Assembly (NCBI GenBank): GCA_022448645.1 | Contig: JAKVBZ010000014.1 | Location: 1-64,000 of the forward strand | DNA from: Pirellulaceae bacterium | Lineage (GTDB): Bacteria > Planctomycetota > Planctomycetia > Pirellulales > Pirellulaceae | DNA length: 64,000 bases | Reading direction: 5' to 3' | Shown here: positions 53,101 to 62,134 of the stretch, one piece after another | Layout of the letters: the number at the start of each line of letters is the position of its first letter | Numbering within the stretch: the first letter of the stretch is position 1 | Position numbers and translations under genes: made by a program | Notes under the pieces: generated by a model | Databases searched by the model: none | What the model saw: the letters and a program-made list of their open reading frames with translations, nothing else | What the model was told of the DNA's origin: nothing

Positions 53101-53628
53101 TTAAGTCGCGGTGACGAGGCGGCCGCTCAGGAAGCGTTCGAACGAGCCAAGTCGTATTGGCAAGACATCGCAAATGCTAATCAGACAGCGGCGGCCGAAC
53201 ACCTGAACCGCTTGGCCCGATTCCTGGCTAACTGTTCTCTGGAATCCTTGCGTGACATCGCTGCTGCTGGCCATTGGGCTCGAGAAGCCCATCAAATGGC
53301 GCCAAAAAATCCGAGTTACTGTACCACTTTGGGAATCATTGAGTACCGCAGTGGAAACTGGGGCAAGGCGATCGAATGGTTGAACCAAACCATCGCCCTG
53401 CGTGAAAACGAACCCCAGGCCACCGAACTTTTCTTTCTGTCGATGGCGCTATGGCAACAGGCACTGGGTCCCCAAGAGCAAGCCGCACAATACTTCCAGC
53501 AAGCCGGGAACTGGACAGACAAGAATCGCCCTGGCAATGCAAATCTGGCGCGCGTACGTACCGAGGCAGCGCAAGTACGGGTAGAGTTCAACACGACGGA
53601 TTCGCCAGAACCGGCTAAGTCTTACTGA
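50131..53628 (+). CDS. Ser/Thr protein kinase with TPR domain
   Basis: The 1165-residue protein has an N-terminal region without recognised fold (1-130), a kinase domain (about 140-410), a transmembrane helix (about 495-515, AVAVSLVTISVVSTVAFMTV) and a long extracytoplasmic TPR region (about 590-1130). Kinase features: glycine loop GGLGQVFVARD, Lys170 in VALKEI, HRDIKPGN (catalytic Asp277), DWG in place of DFG (Asp295) and the APE-like MSPEQAAG. All catalytic residues are present. ATG 50131 has GGAG 9 bases upstream; the frame is open 35 codons further. It could sense envelope or protein-protein signals via TPRs and phosphorylate cytoplasmic targets; partners are not known. Confidence 0.93.
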   Translation: MPAPTNDDSADLNLLFAFLALQMNFNDREELLQGMSIWVNHKSRSLGDILMEQGFLTKDRHEMLETLVEEHLRQHDNDPEKSLVAVHAATMSLAAVRDALGNVGDEDIEISIARLSPSPVEDAGQTWQLSSMTDKSIGSRFRVLRPHAKGGLGQVFVARDDELNREVALKEIQPQYADDQMSRGRFVLEAEITGGLEHPGIVPVYGMGAYPDGRPYYAMRFIRGDSLKDTIARFHKSSKNKKDPGSRSLEFRKLLRRFTDVCYAMEYAHSRHVLHRDIKPGNIMLGKYGETMVVDWGMAKVVNITEDDPTMNLDHLPITPTISKNIVATSMGSTVGTPPYMSPEQAAGRLDRLGPASDIYGLGATLFHLLTGRAPFRDKDVGSVLNRVMAGDFEPPRQVDASVPKPLEAICLKAMSLSSDQRYESASELAEDIEHWLADEPVTAYEEPFWQKTARWFRRHKAWAQAVAVSLVTISVVSTVAFMTVNRALQEEKKAKLAAAEAQLHEEQAKEEAQEQRDFAVDRLHDARNAVDKFVVGAAEALKYETLYQDVRHQILRMAVEEYAKLAEHRAEYPSLEIERGRALVQLGKAERMMGNTTEAMNVYHQAMQIFQNYDDHSDATLEIVRTYNQLGLAHTDENQRDAAEQAYRDAIAFLQPIVEAHPDEFDFSDALGDVYHHLAVLQRDAGQTNEAKSSLQEAISQYDHLRNRSLGHHQYVVALAKSRLVLGRILLDLGHYEQALEEFDMAIRNGEAVIQKTMEVDPTTGSAEQIQRLVQTDMDNVDAREVVATASLERASALGMLGRYQEQLAAYEVAVRGYTVLSNILRHVQPYRENLSATLNNQGWAFYRQGLTQEAEFAFRQALISYEDLVNLYKLPRYFENKAVTIDGTAKVLSERGNHQDASLAHQTAAGIFGDLAEKFPDVPRYAERQAVALGNLAHVLHKMDRLDQALKQFQVVVESLDQLILDQPLRPDTRDAAAAIYKQYAELQLSRGDEAAAQEAFERAKSYWQDIANANQTAAAEHLNRLARFLANCSLESLRDIAAAGHWAREAHQMAPKNPSYCTTLGIIEYRSGNWGKAIEWLNQTIALRENEPQATELFFLSMALWQQALGPQEQAAQYFQQAGNWTDKNRPGNANLARVRTEAAQVRVEFNTTDSPEPAKSY

Positions 53629-54172
53629 TTAATTTTCAGGATTTGTCACTTCGTTCGTAAGCTCGTAGGAGGTTTCTTTATTCGCATTCGACGAAACGAA
53701 CGGATGATCTTAATAGACGCAGTGATTTTGCAGGTGCACATTGCGATTGCTTCACTGCCTGCACGGGTGCTACGCGATGGAACACTGTACGGATTGCAGG
53801 TTTTCCGCAAAAGTGGCGCGGACATATCATCAGGGGATAGAAGTACTAGCAGGTAGGGTTGGTCATTACGTGGACGAGTTTGGTGGGATAGTCGCTGGTA
53901 TCGATGGTAGGCAGTGCGGAAAACCTATAGCCGCGAACCACAGACACCCCTTGTGACCTATAAGACTTCTCGCAGACATTCTGTAAGCGCATCAACTGGA
54001 CTTCCTGATCCCTCGACGCGATTTCACCACACCGGTGTTTCGTGGAACACAAATAATGTTTCGTAGGCACGAACAGTCCGCAAGCTGAGCTGTGGTGGCA
54101 CTCGGAGCGGTTACATGCTATGCTAGTTAAATAGTGGACTTCAGACGAATAAACTAAAAAGAAATATCGACG
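53629..54172. other. 544-base gene-free stretch
   Basis: Between the kinase gene and the ferredoxin gene on the same strand. No gene or strong structure is visible; a minus-strand frame at 53846-54388 is antisense to the ferredoxin and lacks domain signs. The ferredoxin promoter should lie here. Confidence 0.5.
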
Positions 54173-54568
54173 ATGGCAAAAAAAGGACCCAGAAAAAAAG
54201 TTCCTAAGGAATTGGCGGTCATCAATGCCGACAATTGTACGGGCTGTGAATCCTGTCTGGAAGTCTGTCCAGTCGACTGTATCATGCTGAACAAGATCGA
54301 TCGTGGCGTGGTGAAGGGAACACAGCAGTGGTGTGAAATCGATTTGGAGCGATGCGTGGGTTGCGAAGTTTGCGTTCACATTCCGCAAAAGAAAACCAAT
54401 CCTTACGAACTGCTAGTATGTCCCTGGGATGCCATCGAGATGGTACCGACCGAAAACGTCGCCACAGTAGTATCTCAAATCGGTGGCCCACCCGAATACA
54501 TCTATGAAAACTGGGATCGATTGGTCGGTACTGCCCAGCACTTGGCGGAGCTACGGGCGGGTAGGTAA
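54173..54568 (+). CDS. Ferredoxin with two [4Fe-4S] sites, second site spaced apart
   Basis: The 131-residue protein has a classical first cluster motif CTGCESCLEVCP. The second is CVGCEVC followed by 15 residues and then LVCPW, instead of the usual three-residue spacing before the fourth Cys. Additional Cys lie in PVDCIM and QWCEI. Two [4Fe-4S] clusters are likely, the second with an inserted loop (HIPQKKTNPYELL). It carries electrons in the cytoplasm. The C-terminal 40 residues (PEYIYENWDRLVGTAQHLAE) are a family-specific tail. Basic N-terminus KKGPRKKVPKE. It converges with the tetrahaem lipoprotein gene. Confidence 0.87.
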   Translation: MAKKGPRKKVPKELAVINADNCTGCESCLEVCPVDCIMLNKIDRGVVKGTQQWCEIDLERCVGCEVCVHIPQKKTNPYELLVCPWDAIEMVPTENVATVVSQIGGPPEYIYENWDRLVGTAQHLAELRAGR

Positions 54569-54612
54569 TCGCATCGCCGAAAAGCGATAGCAACATTCAA
54601 TGCCATCAAGCT

Positions 54613-56403
54613 TTAGTCTTTTCCAATGTGCTCGATAGCTGGCCAGTACTCCTTCTCGAATGCTTCTTCGACGTGGAAATCAGGGCTGTTGTCGATGTCG
54701 TGGCATTGCAGGCAATTCTCTTTGGCGTCAGCCATTGCTAGTTTCATTTGATCCCGCAGTGCTTCTAACTGATCGTCATCGAGATCGCTCTCACCCTCCT
54801 CAGCCGCCACATGCTTGGAACCTGGGCCGTGACAATTCTCACAACCATTTCCCCGAAGGTGCTGAGAAGCTTTCAGTTCGACGTACCCTGATCGGTAGGG
54901 ATAATATCCTTGAGCATTCCAGCCAGTGACATGGCAGCTGAGGCACTCGGGATCGAAATGTCGAGGCACTTCGTAACGTTCTGGCGGGTGTACCAAAGTC
55001 TCGGTGGCGTGCGAATGTGGTGTTTCGACCCATTTGTCAAAAGCTTTCGTATGGCATTCGCCACACTTTTCTGAACCGACAAATTGACGCCCACTCGGAT
55101 GGACTACCGGATGCAGCTCCAAGCCGTTCAGTTGCAATGCCTCCAATTGTTGCTGGTAACCGGCCAGCAAGCGCAGCATGGCCACCGAGTCGGACCAGGT
55201 ACCGTCGAGGGCAATACGTTGGTACTTGATTGGCTGAGCTGCATCTTCATAGAGACCTATCACACCAGCGTACATACCTTTCGTCCCCACTTGGACAAGC
55301 ACGGCCTCAGAACCTTCGATTTCCGTAGGCTGGTATGTTGGTTCACCGGCCCCACCGGCGGTGACGACGATGTCGAATTCAGGAAAAGTTCTTGCCAGTT
55401 CCTCGGATTCCTCGATGGAAGCGTGAGCCAGTAAGACGTACCAATCACAGCTTGCATTGACCAACTCAGTCCGAACCTCGCGTAGAGCTTCAGCCGTATC
55501 GCGGACAGACAGCAAATCATCGTCGGTCACACGATCGCGATGTGAGTTTCCCAATACACTCGTCACTCCAATTTTGCGTCCTGCCACTTCGCTGACACGA
55601 AAGGTGGGCAAGAATCCGGCAATGTCCACGTTGGCCACCACGAAAGGAACATCTTCTTCGTCTGCAATGACGGCCGCCAGGATTTCGTCAGAAGACAATC
55701 GTAGATCATCGGGGCCAAACGAGATCACATCGTACTTCATCTCCCGCAATCCGTTGATGGTAGTTTGGTATTTGATCTCCGGTTGTTTTCCGAAACGGCG
55801 CACCTGATTACCCACGTCCAAAGCGATGGAGGACCAACCCAGTCCACGCATGGTTTCGAGTACCGTATGACGGCGTGCCAATCCACCTTTTTGATTGGCC
55901 AGTCCTGTGCACCCACACGGTTCAATGTATCCATGCTGGCGGCCCGTCACGAACAGGGCGACCAGAGGTGCGGGCCAGTCGACAAAGCTTTCTGTCGAAA
56001 TACTGCTGTTTCTGAAGAGGGAAGGATCGGTTGAGTCAGTTTGTGCAGAAACGTCATGGGCATTGCCACCTACTGAATGCGAGGTGGAATCTGTGGAGGC
56101 CGTGGCAGCCATTTCCTCAACTGTTTCTGTTACCGTCTCATCATTGCTGGATGGCACCGAGTTACTAGTCGTAGAGGAATTCGTATCGGTGTTGGCCAAT
56201 TCCGTTGCGGTGCGCATTGGGGAGGCATGTTCCGAACTGGTCCGCTCGGTCGACGAACCGCATCCGCAAAACACAACAATTGCTGCCATGCCTAGACAGG
56301 CGGAGAAGACCTGACACACACAATAACTAAGCCGCCAAGACAAATGCGAATTTACCAGACAGATGGGCAACCGTACTTCATCCTTGGATTGTGAATCCCA
56401 CAT
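54613..56403 (-). CDS. Lipoprotein joining a metallophosphatase-like domain and a tetrahaem domain
   Basis: The 596-residue protein has a lipobox-like CGC after a hydrophobic stretch (ACLGMAAIVVF), a Ser/Thr-rich linker (to about 135), a UshA/5'-nucleotidase-like domain (LFVTGRQHGYIEPCGCTGLA, GGLARRHTVLE, SSIALDVGN, ISFGPDDLRL) and a C-terminal domain with four CxxCH haem sites: KCGECHTKAF, CLSCHVTGW, CENCHGPG, CLQCHDID. This resembles proteins pairing a phosphatase-like domain with cytochrome c554-like haems. A periplasmic electron-transfer role is likely; phosphatase activity is unproven because the metal ligands look degenerate. ATG 56403 (AAGGA 11 bases upstream) overlaps the DUF1573 gene end. 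The DUF1573 protein is its operon partner. Confidence 0.87.
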   Translation of the reverse strand: MWDSQSKDEVRLPICLVNSHLSWRLSYCVCQVFSACLGMAAIVVFCGCGSSTERTSSEHASPMRTATELANTDTNSSTTSNSVPSSNDETVTETVEEMAATASTDSTSHSVGGNAHDVSAQTDSTDPSLFRNSSISTESFVDWPAPLVALFVTGRQHGYIEPCGCTGLANQKGGLARRHTVLETMRGLGWSSIALDVGNQVRRFGKQPEIKYQTTINGLREMKYDVISFGPDDLRLSSDEILAAVIADEEDVPFVVANVDIAGFLPTFRVSEVAGRKIGVTSVLGNSHRDRVTDDDLLSVRDTAEALREVRTELVNASCDWYVLLAHASIEESEELARTFPEFDIVVTAGGAGEPTYQPTEIEGSEAVLVQVGTKGMYAGVIGLYEDAAQPIKYQRIALDGTWSDSVAMLRLLAGYQQQLEALQLNGLELHPVVHPSGRQFVGSEKCGECHTKAFDKWVETPHSHATETLVHPPERYEVPRHFDPECLSCHVTGWNAQGYYPYRSGYVELKASQHLRGNGCENCHGPGSKHVAAEEGESDLDDDQLEALRDQMKLAMADAKENCLQCHDIDNSPDFHVEEAFEKEYWPAIEHIGKD

Positions 56404-57568
56404 AAATCGGCACGTCCTTGGCTTCCGGGTGTTCCGACTGAAGATGAATTTCAGCATAGCTGGATGTTTTCGTTCCCATCCGATTCACAGCTCGGCTACC
56501 CGGAGGAATCGTAATGGATAAGGGATACTTGTGAACCAATCCGTCGTTGACCTGTTGGGGGTCACCCAGCTCAACTTGCAATACATCTTCCGGGTCAATC
56601 GTTCCTAAACGCAGTTGGATGTTGTCCCGATGAGGTCCTTTTACCAGCACAAACAATTTTTTACGAATACCTTTTTGGGCATCGACCGGACCCAGTCGTA
56701 GCAGATTTCGCGCATCGGAGAAACCGGAACCCACGATCGATATGTCGCTGACAATCGTTCCTTCCATGGGGATCTCCAAATGTGGCATCTCCAATGAAGT
56801 CGTTATCAGACGAATCTTTTGCTGCAGTGGCCCCAAAGGCAATCCCGAATGAATCGTGAGTTGTAAGGCAGTGGCCGATTTTGCATAGGGGTCGACCGCT
56901 AGCTCTTCTGCCGTAGGTGTCAGGCTCAATTCGACCTGGAAATGGCTGGCGGTGTTTTCGTTCAAAAGCTCATAGTCCGTTATCTCAAAACCACTTTCAT
57001 CGTAGCCAAAGACGACAATGCGACGAGTTACGTTTTTGCTTGCAGATAGTCGTTGGAGTGAAATCGCCGGGGGTACGGGAGACAAAGCTCGCAGCACCCG
57101 TCCGTGAATGGAAAGTGCTACCACAGGATGGTAAGGATCATTGGTCTCGATTTCAGCCCGTTGACTGAAATCGGCCGACGTGCCATTCGGTGTCCATTCC
57201 AGTGTCACGTCTCGGGTTTGACCTGGCGGCACAACGTCTTCTTTGAGTTGGCTAACCGTACACTTACAGGTGGTCGATTTGGTCTTAATCATCAAAGGAG
57301 CGTCTCCGGTGTTTTGAAACACAAAAGTATGTGTTTCCTCTGCATTCACCCGCATGGCTCCAAAGTCATATGTGGTACCGTCCAAAACCGTCACTTTTGG
57401 CATTGCTTCTTCGACAGCAGGGTCTACTGCCTCAGTACCGTCACGAATCTGCAGTCTTAGGTGGGCATCCTGGGAGGATACAAATTCGTTCATGGTATAT
57501 GCCAGCGCGCTGATGGTACCCAAGGCCACCGATGCAAAGATCACCAGCAATGTCTTTTTGTCGGTCAT
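56378..57568 (-). CDS. DUF1573 domain protein, membrane-anchored
   Basis: The 396-residue protein has an N-terminal anchor (TLLVIFASVALGTISALAY) and DUF1573 features: TYDFGAMRVNAEETHTFVF, KSTTCKCTVSQLKEDVVPPG and THE SLEWTP-type strand VTLEWTPN. DUF1573 domains are Ig-like folds exported by many Bacteroidetes and planctomycetes, of unknown function. The C-terminal half holds at least one more beta-sandwich (HSGLPLGPLQQKIRLITTSL, LFVLVKGPHRDNIQLRLG). It overlaps the tetrahaem gene by 26 bases, so the two are translationally coupled and probably work on the same extracytoplasmic process. A thioredoxin or redox role has been speculated for DUF1573 proteins; not shown here. Confidence 0.9.
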   Translation of the reverse strand: MTDKKTLLVIFASVALGTISALAYTMNEFVSSQDAHLRLQIRDGTEAVDPAVEEAMPKVTVLDGTTYDFGAMRVNAEETHTFVFQNTGDAPLMIKTKSTTCKCTVSQLKEDVVPPGQTRDVTLEWTPNGTSADFSQRAEIETNDPYHPVVALSIHGRVLRALSPVPPAISLQRLSASKNVTRRIVVFGYDESGFEITDYELLNENTASHFQVELSLTPTAEELAVDPYAKSATALQLTIHSGLPLGPLQQKIRLITTSLEMPHLEIPMEGTIVSDISIVGSGFSDARNLLRLGPVDAQKGIRKKLFVLVKGPHRDNIQLRLGTIDPEDVLQVELGDPQQVNDGLVHKYPLSITIPPGSRAVNRMGTKTSSYAEIHLQSEHPEAKDVPIYVGFTIQG

Positions 57569-57680
57569 ACGAGTAAGATCTCCTGCGAAAAAGCAACGTA
57601 AGTTTCTTCGTAGTACTGCATCTCATTTACAGTATAACGTGGCGAGACACAGCGGGAAGGTTGAGCCGGCCCTGTCGGTT

Positions 57681-59927
57681 TCATTCTTTACTCAAAAGCA
57701 ACATGCACTGTTCAGCCGTCCGATTCGATGGCGTGATCTGCAGGTCCGGCCGAATTCCGTTGGGCGGTTCGTCGAACAAACGACGTGCCTGTAACTTGAG
57801 TTCTGTGTGTGGGACAAGTTGGTCCAGACGAAGTGCTTCAGCAGCAGTCACAGCCGATTCCTCAGTTCGGCCGGCCAAATGTTGACTCCAAGCCAAGTCC
57901 GCGTGCAACGCATTGCTGCTCGGATACCATTGAACGGCCTGCAACAAATACTCTGTTGACTTTGCAAAGTGATCCTCGCCTTCGGACTTGAGGCCAGCCA
58001 ACAAATACCACATCCCAAGTTGACGCATGACGTTCGGCGAGTGAGCGTCGCGGCTTACCATCTGGTCGGCATGCTCTTCGAATGTGGCAAATGCACCAGG
58101 GCTTTCACTTTCAAGCCATTCGTCGAATTTTGCATGAGCCAAGGAACTCCAATGACTGACGTTCCACTCGTCTGCATTACTAAGGACTGGACGGTAAGCG
58201 GTCCAGTAGCAGGTGACAGCCAACCCGACAACCAAGACAACACTAGGCACCAGTCGGCGGCGGTCTAATTGCTTGACCGTGATCACGGCCGACTGGTGAG
58301 GATCACAAAGTGCAATCGCCATCAGCAACCAGATAGACCCCGCGACACCGGGGTATCCGATCCCGCCAGTAAAGGACAGGCTGACGAGCGCAGCGCAAGT
58401 GGCAATGGCCACGCATTGGCGAGGAAGAACACCACGCAATACCCAGTCGTGAAGGCCCAGCAAGCAAATCACGCCGGGCAGTACGGCCACCGCTAAAAAT
58501 TCCCCGGACAGGGGAAATCCACCCAGGATCGACACAGGCAAAGCGAGCACCAGACCGGCTAAAGCTCCACCGTAAATCCATGAAGATTCGGCCGCGTGCG
58601 ACATCGCACATGGAGCTTTGAATGTCGAAACAGATTCTTCGATGTTGTCGGCCAGCCGTCTATCCGTGCTACGATCGCTGAACGCGTACCAGCATAACAG
58701 CAGCAGTACCAAAAGTAGTGCTAGACTAGCGGGAGAACCACCTGTGGCCCACACTTCCAACAAAAAGTTGTGTGGATCTTTGATTTCTTCACTCGCTTGT
58801 GGCAATTTGTATTGGAGATAGTACTGCTGGAAATTTCCCAAGCCACAACCAAACCAGGGATGGTCAGCAATCAGCCGCCCTGTTGCTTGCCAGTATTCGA
58901 AACGATACTGCAACGACTTCGGAGCTTCGCTGAAAACCTCCGTATCCAGGCCTCCCACGCCGACGGCGGCCACGATCAACAAGGCTACGACCAAGATCGT
59001 GACGAGCAATCCACGTCCCACAACAACCGACAAACGGCCATGACAAAAAGACCCCAACAGCAGACCGCCGAGGAAAACGGCTAACCAACCAGCGCGACTT
59101 TTGGTCAACAGTAAACATGTTCCCATCAGCAACAAGGAAATTGACATCGCCGCAATGGTCCGCTTCGAATCATTTGCGCTATTCACCACTTGAATCAGCA
59201 CTCCAGCAGCAACAACGATCCAAGGAACCAGGAAGGCGGCCAATGAATTGGCTAAGCCAAACGTGGCCCATGGTTCCACGCTGGCCAATCGTTGATCGAA
59301 GTGTTCCACCGCAGGACTACCCTCCGAGGCATACACACCGGCGGCGTGCCGGATCTCGGCTCGTTGTTCGGCAGTTGCTTCAAAATAAGCGGCCCTTTGC
59401 TGGGGAAGACTGACAGCGAATTGATACGCCCCAAAGATTGACAAAGCAACAGCCAAGCTGATCATGACTGCACAGATTGCACGGATCTCACAAGCCGAGC
59501 GCACCAACTGAATGATCATGCGAAAACCGATGACATACGCCATCCATTCCCAAAGCGAGTTGATGGCAGGGCGAGGAGCCCCCAAAGGCGCCATGATGAC
59601 AACGCTGATTGCCAGCCAACCCACCAATACGATTAAAGCGGTTCCCACAGGCTCGAAACGAGCTTCCAACTGCCCACGTACGACACCCTGAGCCAACCAG
59701 ATGAGCGTCAAGATCCACAGCAACATCACAAGCGGCAGCCCTGTGCCAAAATCAGCCGCAGCTTCCCCTGGTAATAGAGGCGTGGCCACATAGACTGCGA
59801 CCAATGCTGCCAGTAGGAACTGCCTCAATCTGGCTGATTGAGTTTGGGCTTTCACTACGCCGGTTCTCGGTAAGGACCCGGCGGGCTTATCGCGATGTAT
59901 CGGAGTCTTCGTCTTGCGACGAGTCAT
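57681..59927 (-). CDS. O-antigen ligase family membrane protein with TPR tail
   Basis: The 748-residue protein has about twelve transmembrane helices and the Wzy_C/O-antigen ligase signature: WLAVFLGGLLLGSF, RFEYWQATGRLIADHPWFGC and PHNFLLEVWATGGSPASLAL, with the conserved Arg and His loops typical of WaaL and Wzy polymerases. The C-terminal 150 residues are a soluble TPR-like region (LGMWYLLAGLKSEGEDHFAK, ALHADLAWSQHLAGRTEESA). It would ligate or polymerise lipid-linked glycans at the outer face of the membrane. It overlaps the WecA-like gene by 41 bases, so the pair probably makes one envelope polysaccharide. WaaL and Wzy cannot be told apart here. Confidence 0.87.
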   Translation of the reverse strand: MTRRKTKTPIHRDKPAGSLPRTGVVKAQTQSARLRQFLLAALVAVYVATPLLPGEAAADFGTGLPLVMLLWILTLIWLAQGVVRGQLEARFEPVGTALIVLVGWLAISVVIMAPLGAPRPAINSLWEWMAYVIGFRMIIQLVRSACEIRAICAVMISLAVALSIFGAYQFAVSLPQQRAAYFEATAEQRAEIRHAAGVYASEGSPAVEHFDQRLASVEPWATFGLANSLAAFLVPWIVVAAGVLIQVVNSANDSKRTIAAMSISLLLMGTCLLLTKSRAGWLAVFLGGLLLGSFCHGRLSVVVGRGLLVTILVVALLIVAAVGVGGLDTEVFSEAPKSLQYRFEYWQATGRLIADHPWFGCGLGNFQQYYLQYKLPQASEEIKDPHNFLLEVWATGGSPASLALLLVLLLLCWYAFSDRSTDRRLADNIEESVSTFKAPCAMSHAAESSWIYGGALAGLVLALPVSILGGFPLSGEFLAVAVLPGVICLLGLHDWVLRGVLPRQCVAIATCAALVSLSFTGGIGYPGVAGSIWLLMAIALCDPHQSAVITVKQLDRRRLVPSVVLVVGLAVTCYWTAYRPVLSNADEWNVSHWSSLAHAKFDEWLESESPGAFATFEEHADQMVSRDAHSPNVMRQLGMWYLLAGLKSEGEDHFAKSTEYLLQAVQWYPSSNALHADLAWSQHLAGRTEESAVTAAEALRLDQLVPHTELKLQARRLFDEPPNGIRPDLQITPSNRTAEQCMLLLSKE

Positions 59928-61083
59928 GTCTGGCTGCCACTTTCTGTCTTGCCATGGTTTCCAGGATACCGATCATTACCAGAATACTGAACACGAGTAG
60001 CATCACCAATAGAGCGCCCTGACCGTTAACTTGATGCAACAACAAACCGGCTAACCCACAAATGAAGGTTGTCAGATAAATCGTGAGCACCGCACCAGCA
60101 CGACTAAACCCTAAATCGACCAGCCGGTGGGAAAAATGGGAACGATCGGCTTCGAATGGACTACTGCCTCGATATAGCCGGATGATAATCACCGAAACCA
60201 TATCGTAGAAGGGCACGGCCATCACACAAATGGGTGCCAGGATGGTATGGCTGGACGAGTTCGCATAGCCAGCAAAGGTGGCCAGGATCGTAGCGACACC
60301 GATACAAAAACCGACCAAATAACTACCCGCATCTCCCATAAATATTTTGGCGCGAGGCCGATTGTGCCAAAGGAATCCCATCACTGATCCGGCCAATACG
60401 AACAGAAACGCCGCCACAAACAACTGCGGACCGGCATTTCCAGGTTCGGGGACCAGCAGCAATGTGGCGGCCAGCATGACACTGGCAATGGCTGCTACAC
60501 CGGCCGAGAGACCATCCATGTTGTCTAACATGTTAAACGCGTTGATCAGACCCACGATCCACACGATCGACAGCACACCAGTGACCCAGGGAAGGTCTAA
60601 ATAAACAGTCAGTTTCCAATGCTCAAACAGACAAACACCGGTGGCAGCGACGGCACATTGACAGATCAGGCGGACGCGCCATCCGAGATGGACAAGATCA
60701 TCCATCAATCCCAACACCATCAGCAGCGTGGCGGCCAGCAGTAAAAACCACAGTTCAGGCGCCTTGCTGCGCAGACCCTCGGCATGGTCTAACAGCAACT
60801 GAGGTGCATAACGGCTCAAGTTTGCGTCTGTTGGTATCCAAATGACGAGTAGCTGTCCCACGGTAAAGGTCACGATGACACCTGCCCAGATCGCAATCCC
60901 ACCCCCCAACGGCGTGATATGTTGGTGCGTTTTGTGCTGGTGTGTGTCGGACGGGGTGGCCGGGCGATCGACCAACCCCCATCGAAATGCCCATCGGCGA
61001 ATGGCAAAGGTTGCCGACCAACTAATCAACAAGCTGGGAACGACCGTGCCAACCACAAGCCAAAGGAGATAGGATATTTGCAT
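59887..61083 (-). CDS. Glycosyl-1-phosphate transferase of the MraY/WecA family
   Basis: The 398-residue membrane protein with about ten helices transfers a sugar-1-phosphate from a nucleotide sugar to undecaprenyl phosphate. Key motifs: TPLGGGIAIWAGV, VLGLMDDLVHLGWRVRLICQ (the DD motif), NAFNMLDNMDGLSAG, AKIFMGDAGSYLVGF and SHFSHRLVDLGFSR. The HRL/SHRLV loop and the DNMDGLSAG block fit WecA/TagO-type enzymes rather than MraY. It starts 41 bases inside the following O-antigen-ligase-like gene in reverse order, i.e. it is the upstream gene of that operon. The pair probably starts and extends a lipid-linked glycan for the cell envelope. Confidence 0.92.
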   Translation of the reverse strand: MQISYLLWLVVGTVVPSLLISWSATFAIRRWAFRWGLVDRPATPSDTHQHKTHQHITPLGGGIAIWAGVIVTFTVGQLLVIWIPTDANLSRYAPQLLLDHAEGLRSKAPELWFLLLAATLLMVLGLMDDLVHLGWRVRLICQCAVAATGVCLFEHWKLTVYLDLPWVTGVLSIVWIVGLINAFNMLDNMDGLSAGVAAIASVMLAATLLLVPEPGNAGPQLFVAAFLFVLAGSVMGFLWHNRPRAKIFMGDAGSYLVGFCIGVATILATFAGYANSSSHTILAPICVMAVPFYDMVSVIIIRLYRGSSPFEADRSHFSHRLVDLGFSRAGAVLTIYLTTFICGLAGLLLHQVNGQGALLVMLLVFSILVMIGILETMARQKVAARHDSSQDEDSDTSR

Positions 61084-61427
61084 GGAAAACTTCGTTGGCC
61101 GTGGAAAATTGGTTGAGCTAAATATTCAAGAAGTGTCAAGGCCACGAGATAGCAGCGAAGTGAAAATATGGCTACCTGGATCCTATCCATCGTGGCAGCG
61201 TCAGCGTTTGCTGTCGATATGTCTCCTTGCGTTTTGTAGTGAAGCAGGGCGAACCGACCGGTCTTCAGTGGTGTTTGAACGCCAATTGTCGGACAGATTG
61301 TACCGTTCCGCTTCCAAATGCGTGACCCTACAGGCAGTCTCCGGTTGATGGACCGCTACTAGGATTCCATAAAATAGATGGTCCTCTCGCTTGATGCGCA
61401 AGCTGAAAGGACGCTATTGTATCAATC
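61084..61427. other. Divergent intergenic region
   Basis: 344 bases between the WecA-like gene and the DUF4416 gene, both pointing outward. No gene or strong structure is visible. Confidence 0.5.
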
Positions 61428-61958
61428 ATGGGTTCGACCAACGATCACTTTCCGGTACTACTATTGCTGGCTGCGATAAGTCGCCACACGTCTGCAATTG
61501 AGTGGGCTGCGCAACGGGCAGCAGCCATATGGGGACCGATCGCGTTAACCAGTCCGTCATTCTCTTTCGTCGAAACAGACTACTACGAACCTACCATGGG
61601 AACCGATTTGCAAAAGCAGTTTTTTGCTTTTGAGCGGCTGATGGACCCGGCAATGCTTCCGCAGTGGAAACACCAAACCAATACCTGGGAATCCGAATAC
61701 GCAGAATACGCAGAGCACGACGAGGAGCGTCCATTGAATCTGGATCCCGGATATCTAACTTCGGCCAAACTTGTATTGGCGTCGACGAAGGACCATGCAC
61801 ATCGCATCTACATTGCGGACGGTATCTACGCAGAAATCACGTTGCATTACCATCGCCGGTGTTGGCAACCGCGGGACTGGACTTATCCAGATTATCGCCG
61901 AGCTGACTTTCACGAATTTTTTGACAAGTGCCGGCAGCATTTACGAGAGCTTGGCTAA
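61428..61958 (+). CDS. DUF4416 domain protein
   Basis: The 176-residue protein has the DUF4416 blocks: IWGPIALTSPSFSFVETDYY, MGTDLQKQFFAFERLMDP, RPLNLDPGYLTSAKLVLAST, KDHAHRIYIADGIYAEITLH and WTYPDYRR. Function is unknown; the domain covers the whole protein. It stands alone between the WecA-like gene and the proS end, with which it converges. The ribosome site is poorly placed (AAAGGA 18 bases upstream), so initiation may rely on structure. Confidence 0.9.
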   Translation: MGSTNDHFPVLLLLAAISRHTSAIEWAAQRAAAIWGPIALTSPSFSFVETDYYEPTMGTDLQKQFFAFERLMDPAMLPQWKHQTNTWESEYAEYAEHDEERPLNLDPGYLTSAKLVLASTKDHAHRIYIADGIYAEITLHYHRRCWQPRDWTYPDYRRADFHEFFDKCRQHLRELG

Positions 61959-62134
61959 CGCGGCCTGTTTTGGAATGACGACACCATCTAATGTCCAACG
62001 AATGTCGAAATACGAATCACCAATGACGCTGGCGACGGCACGGTACGACCTCTTTGCCACTCGTCGTTAGGCAATCGGATTGATTCCTTAGTCATTGAAA
62101 CGGTGCGTCTAAAAACAATACGGCACACTGATTT

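Noticed and set aside
53846..54388. 180-codon minus-strand frame
   Set aside because: Partly antisense to the clear ferredoxin gene and without domain signs.
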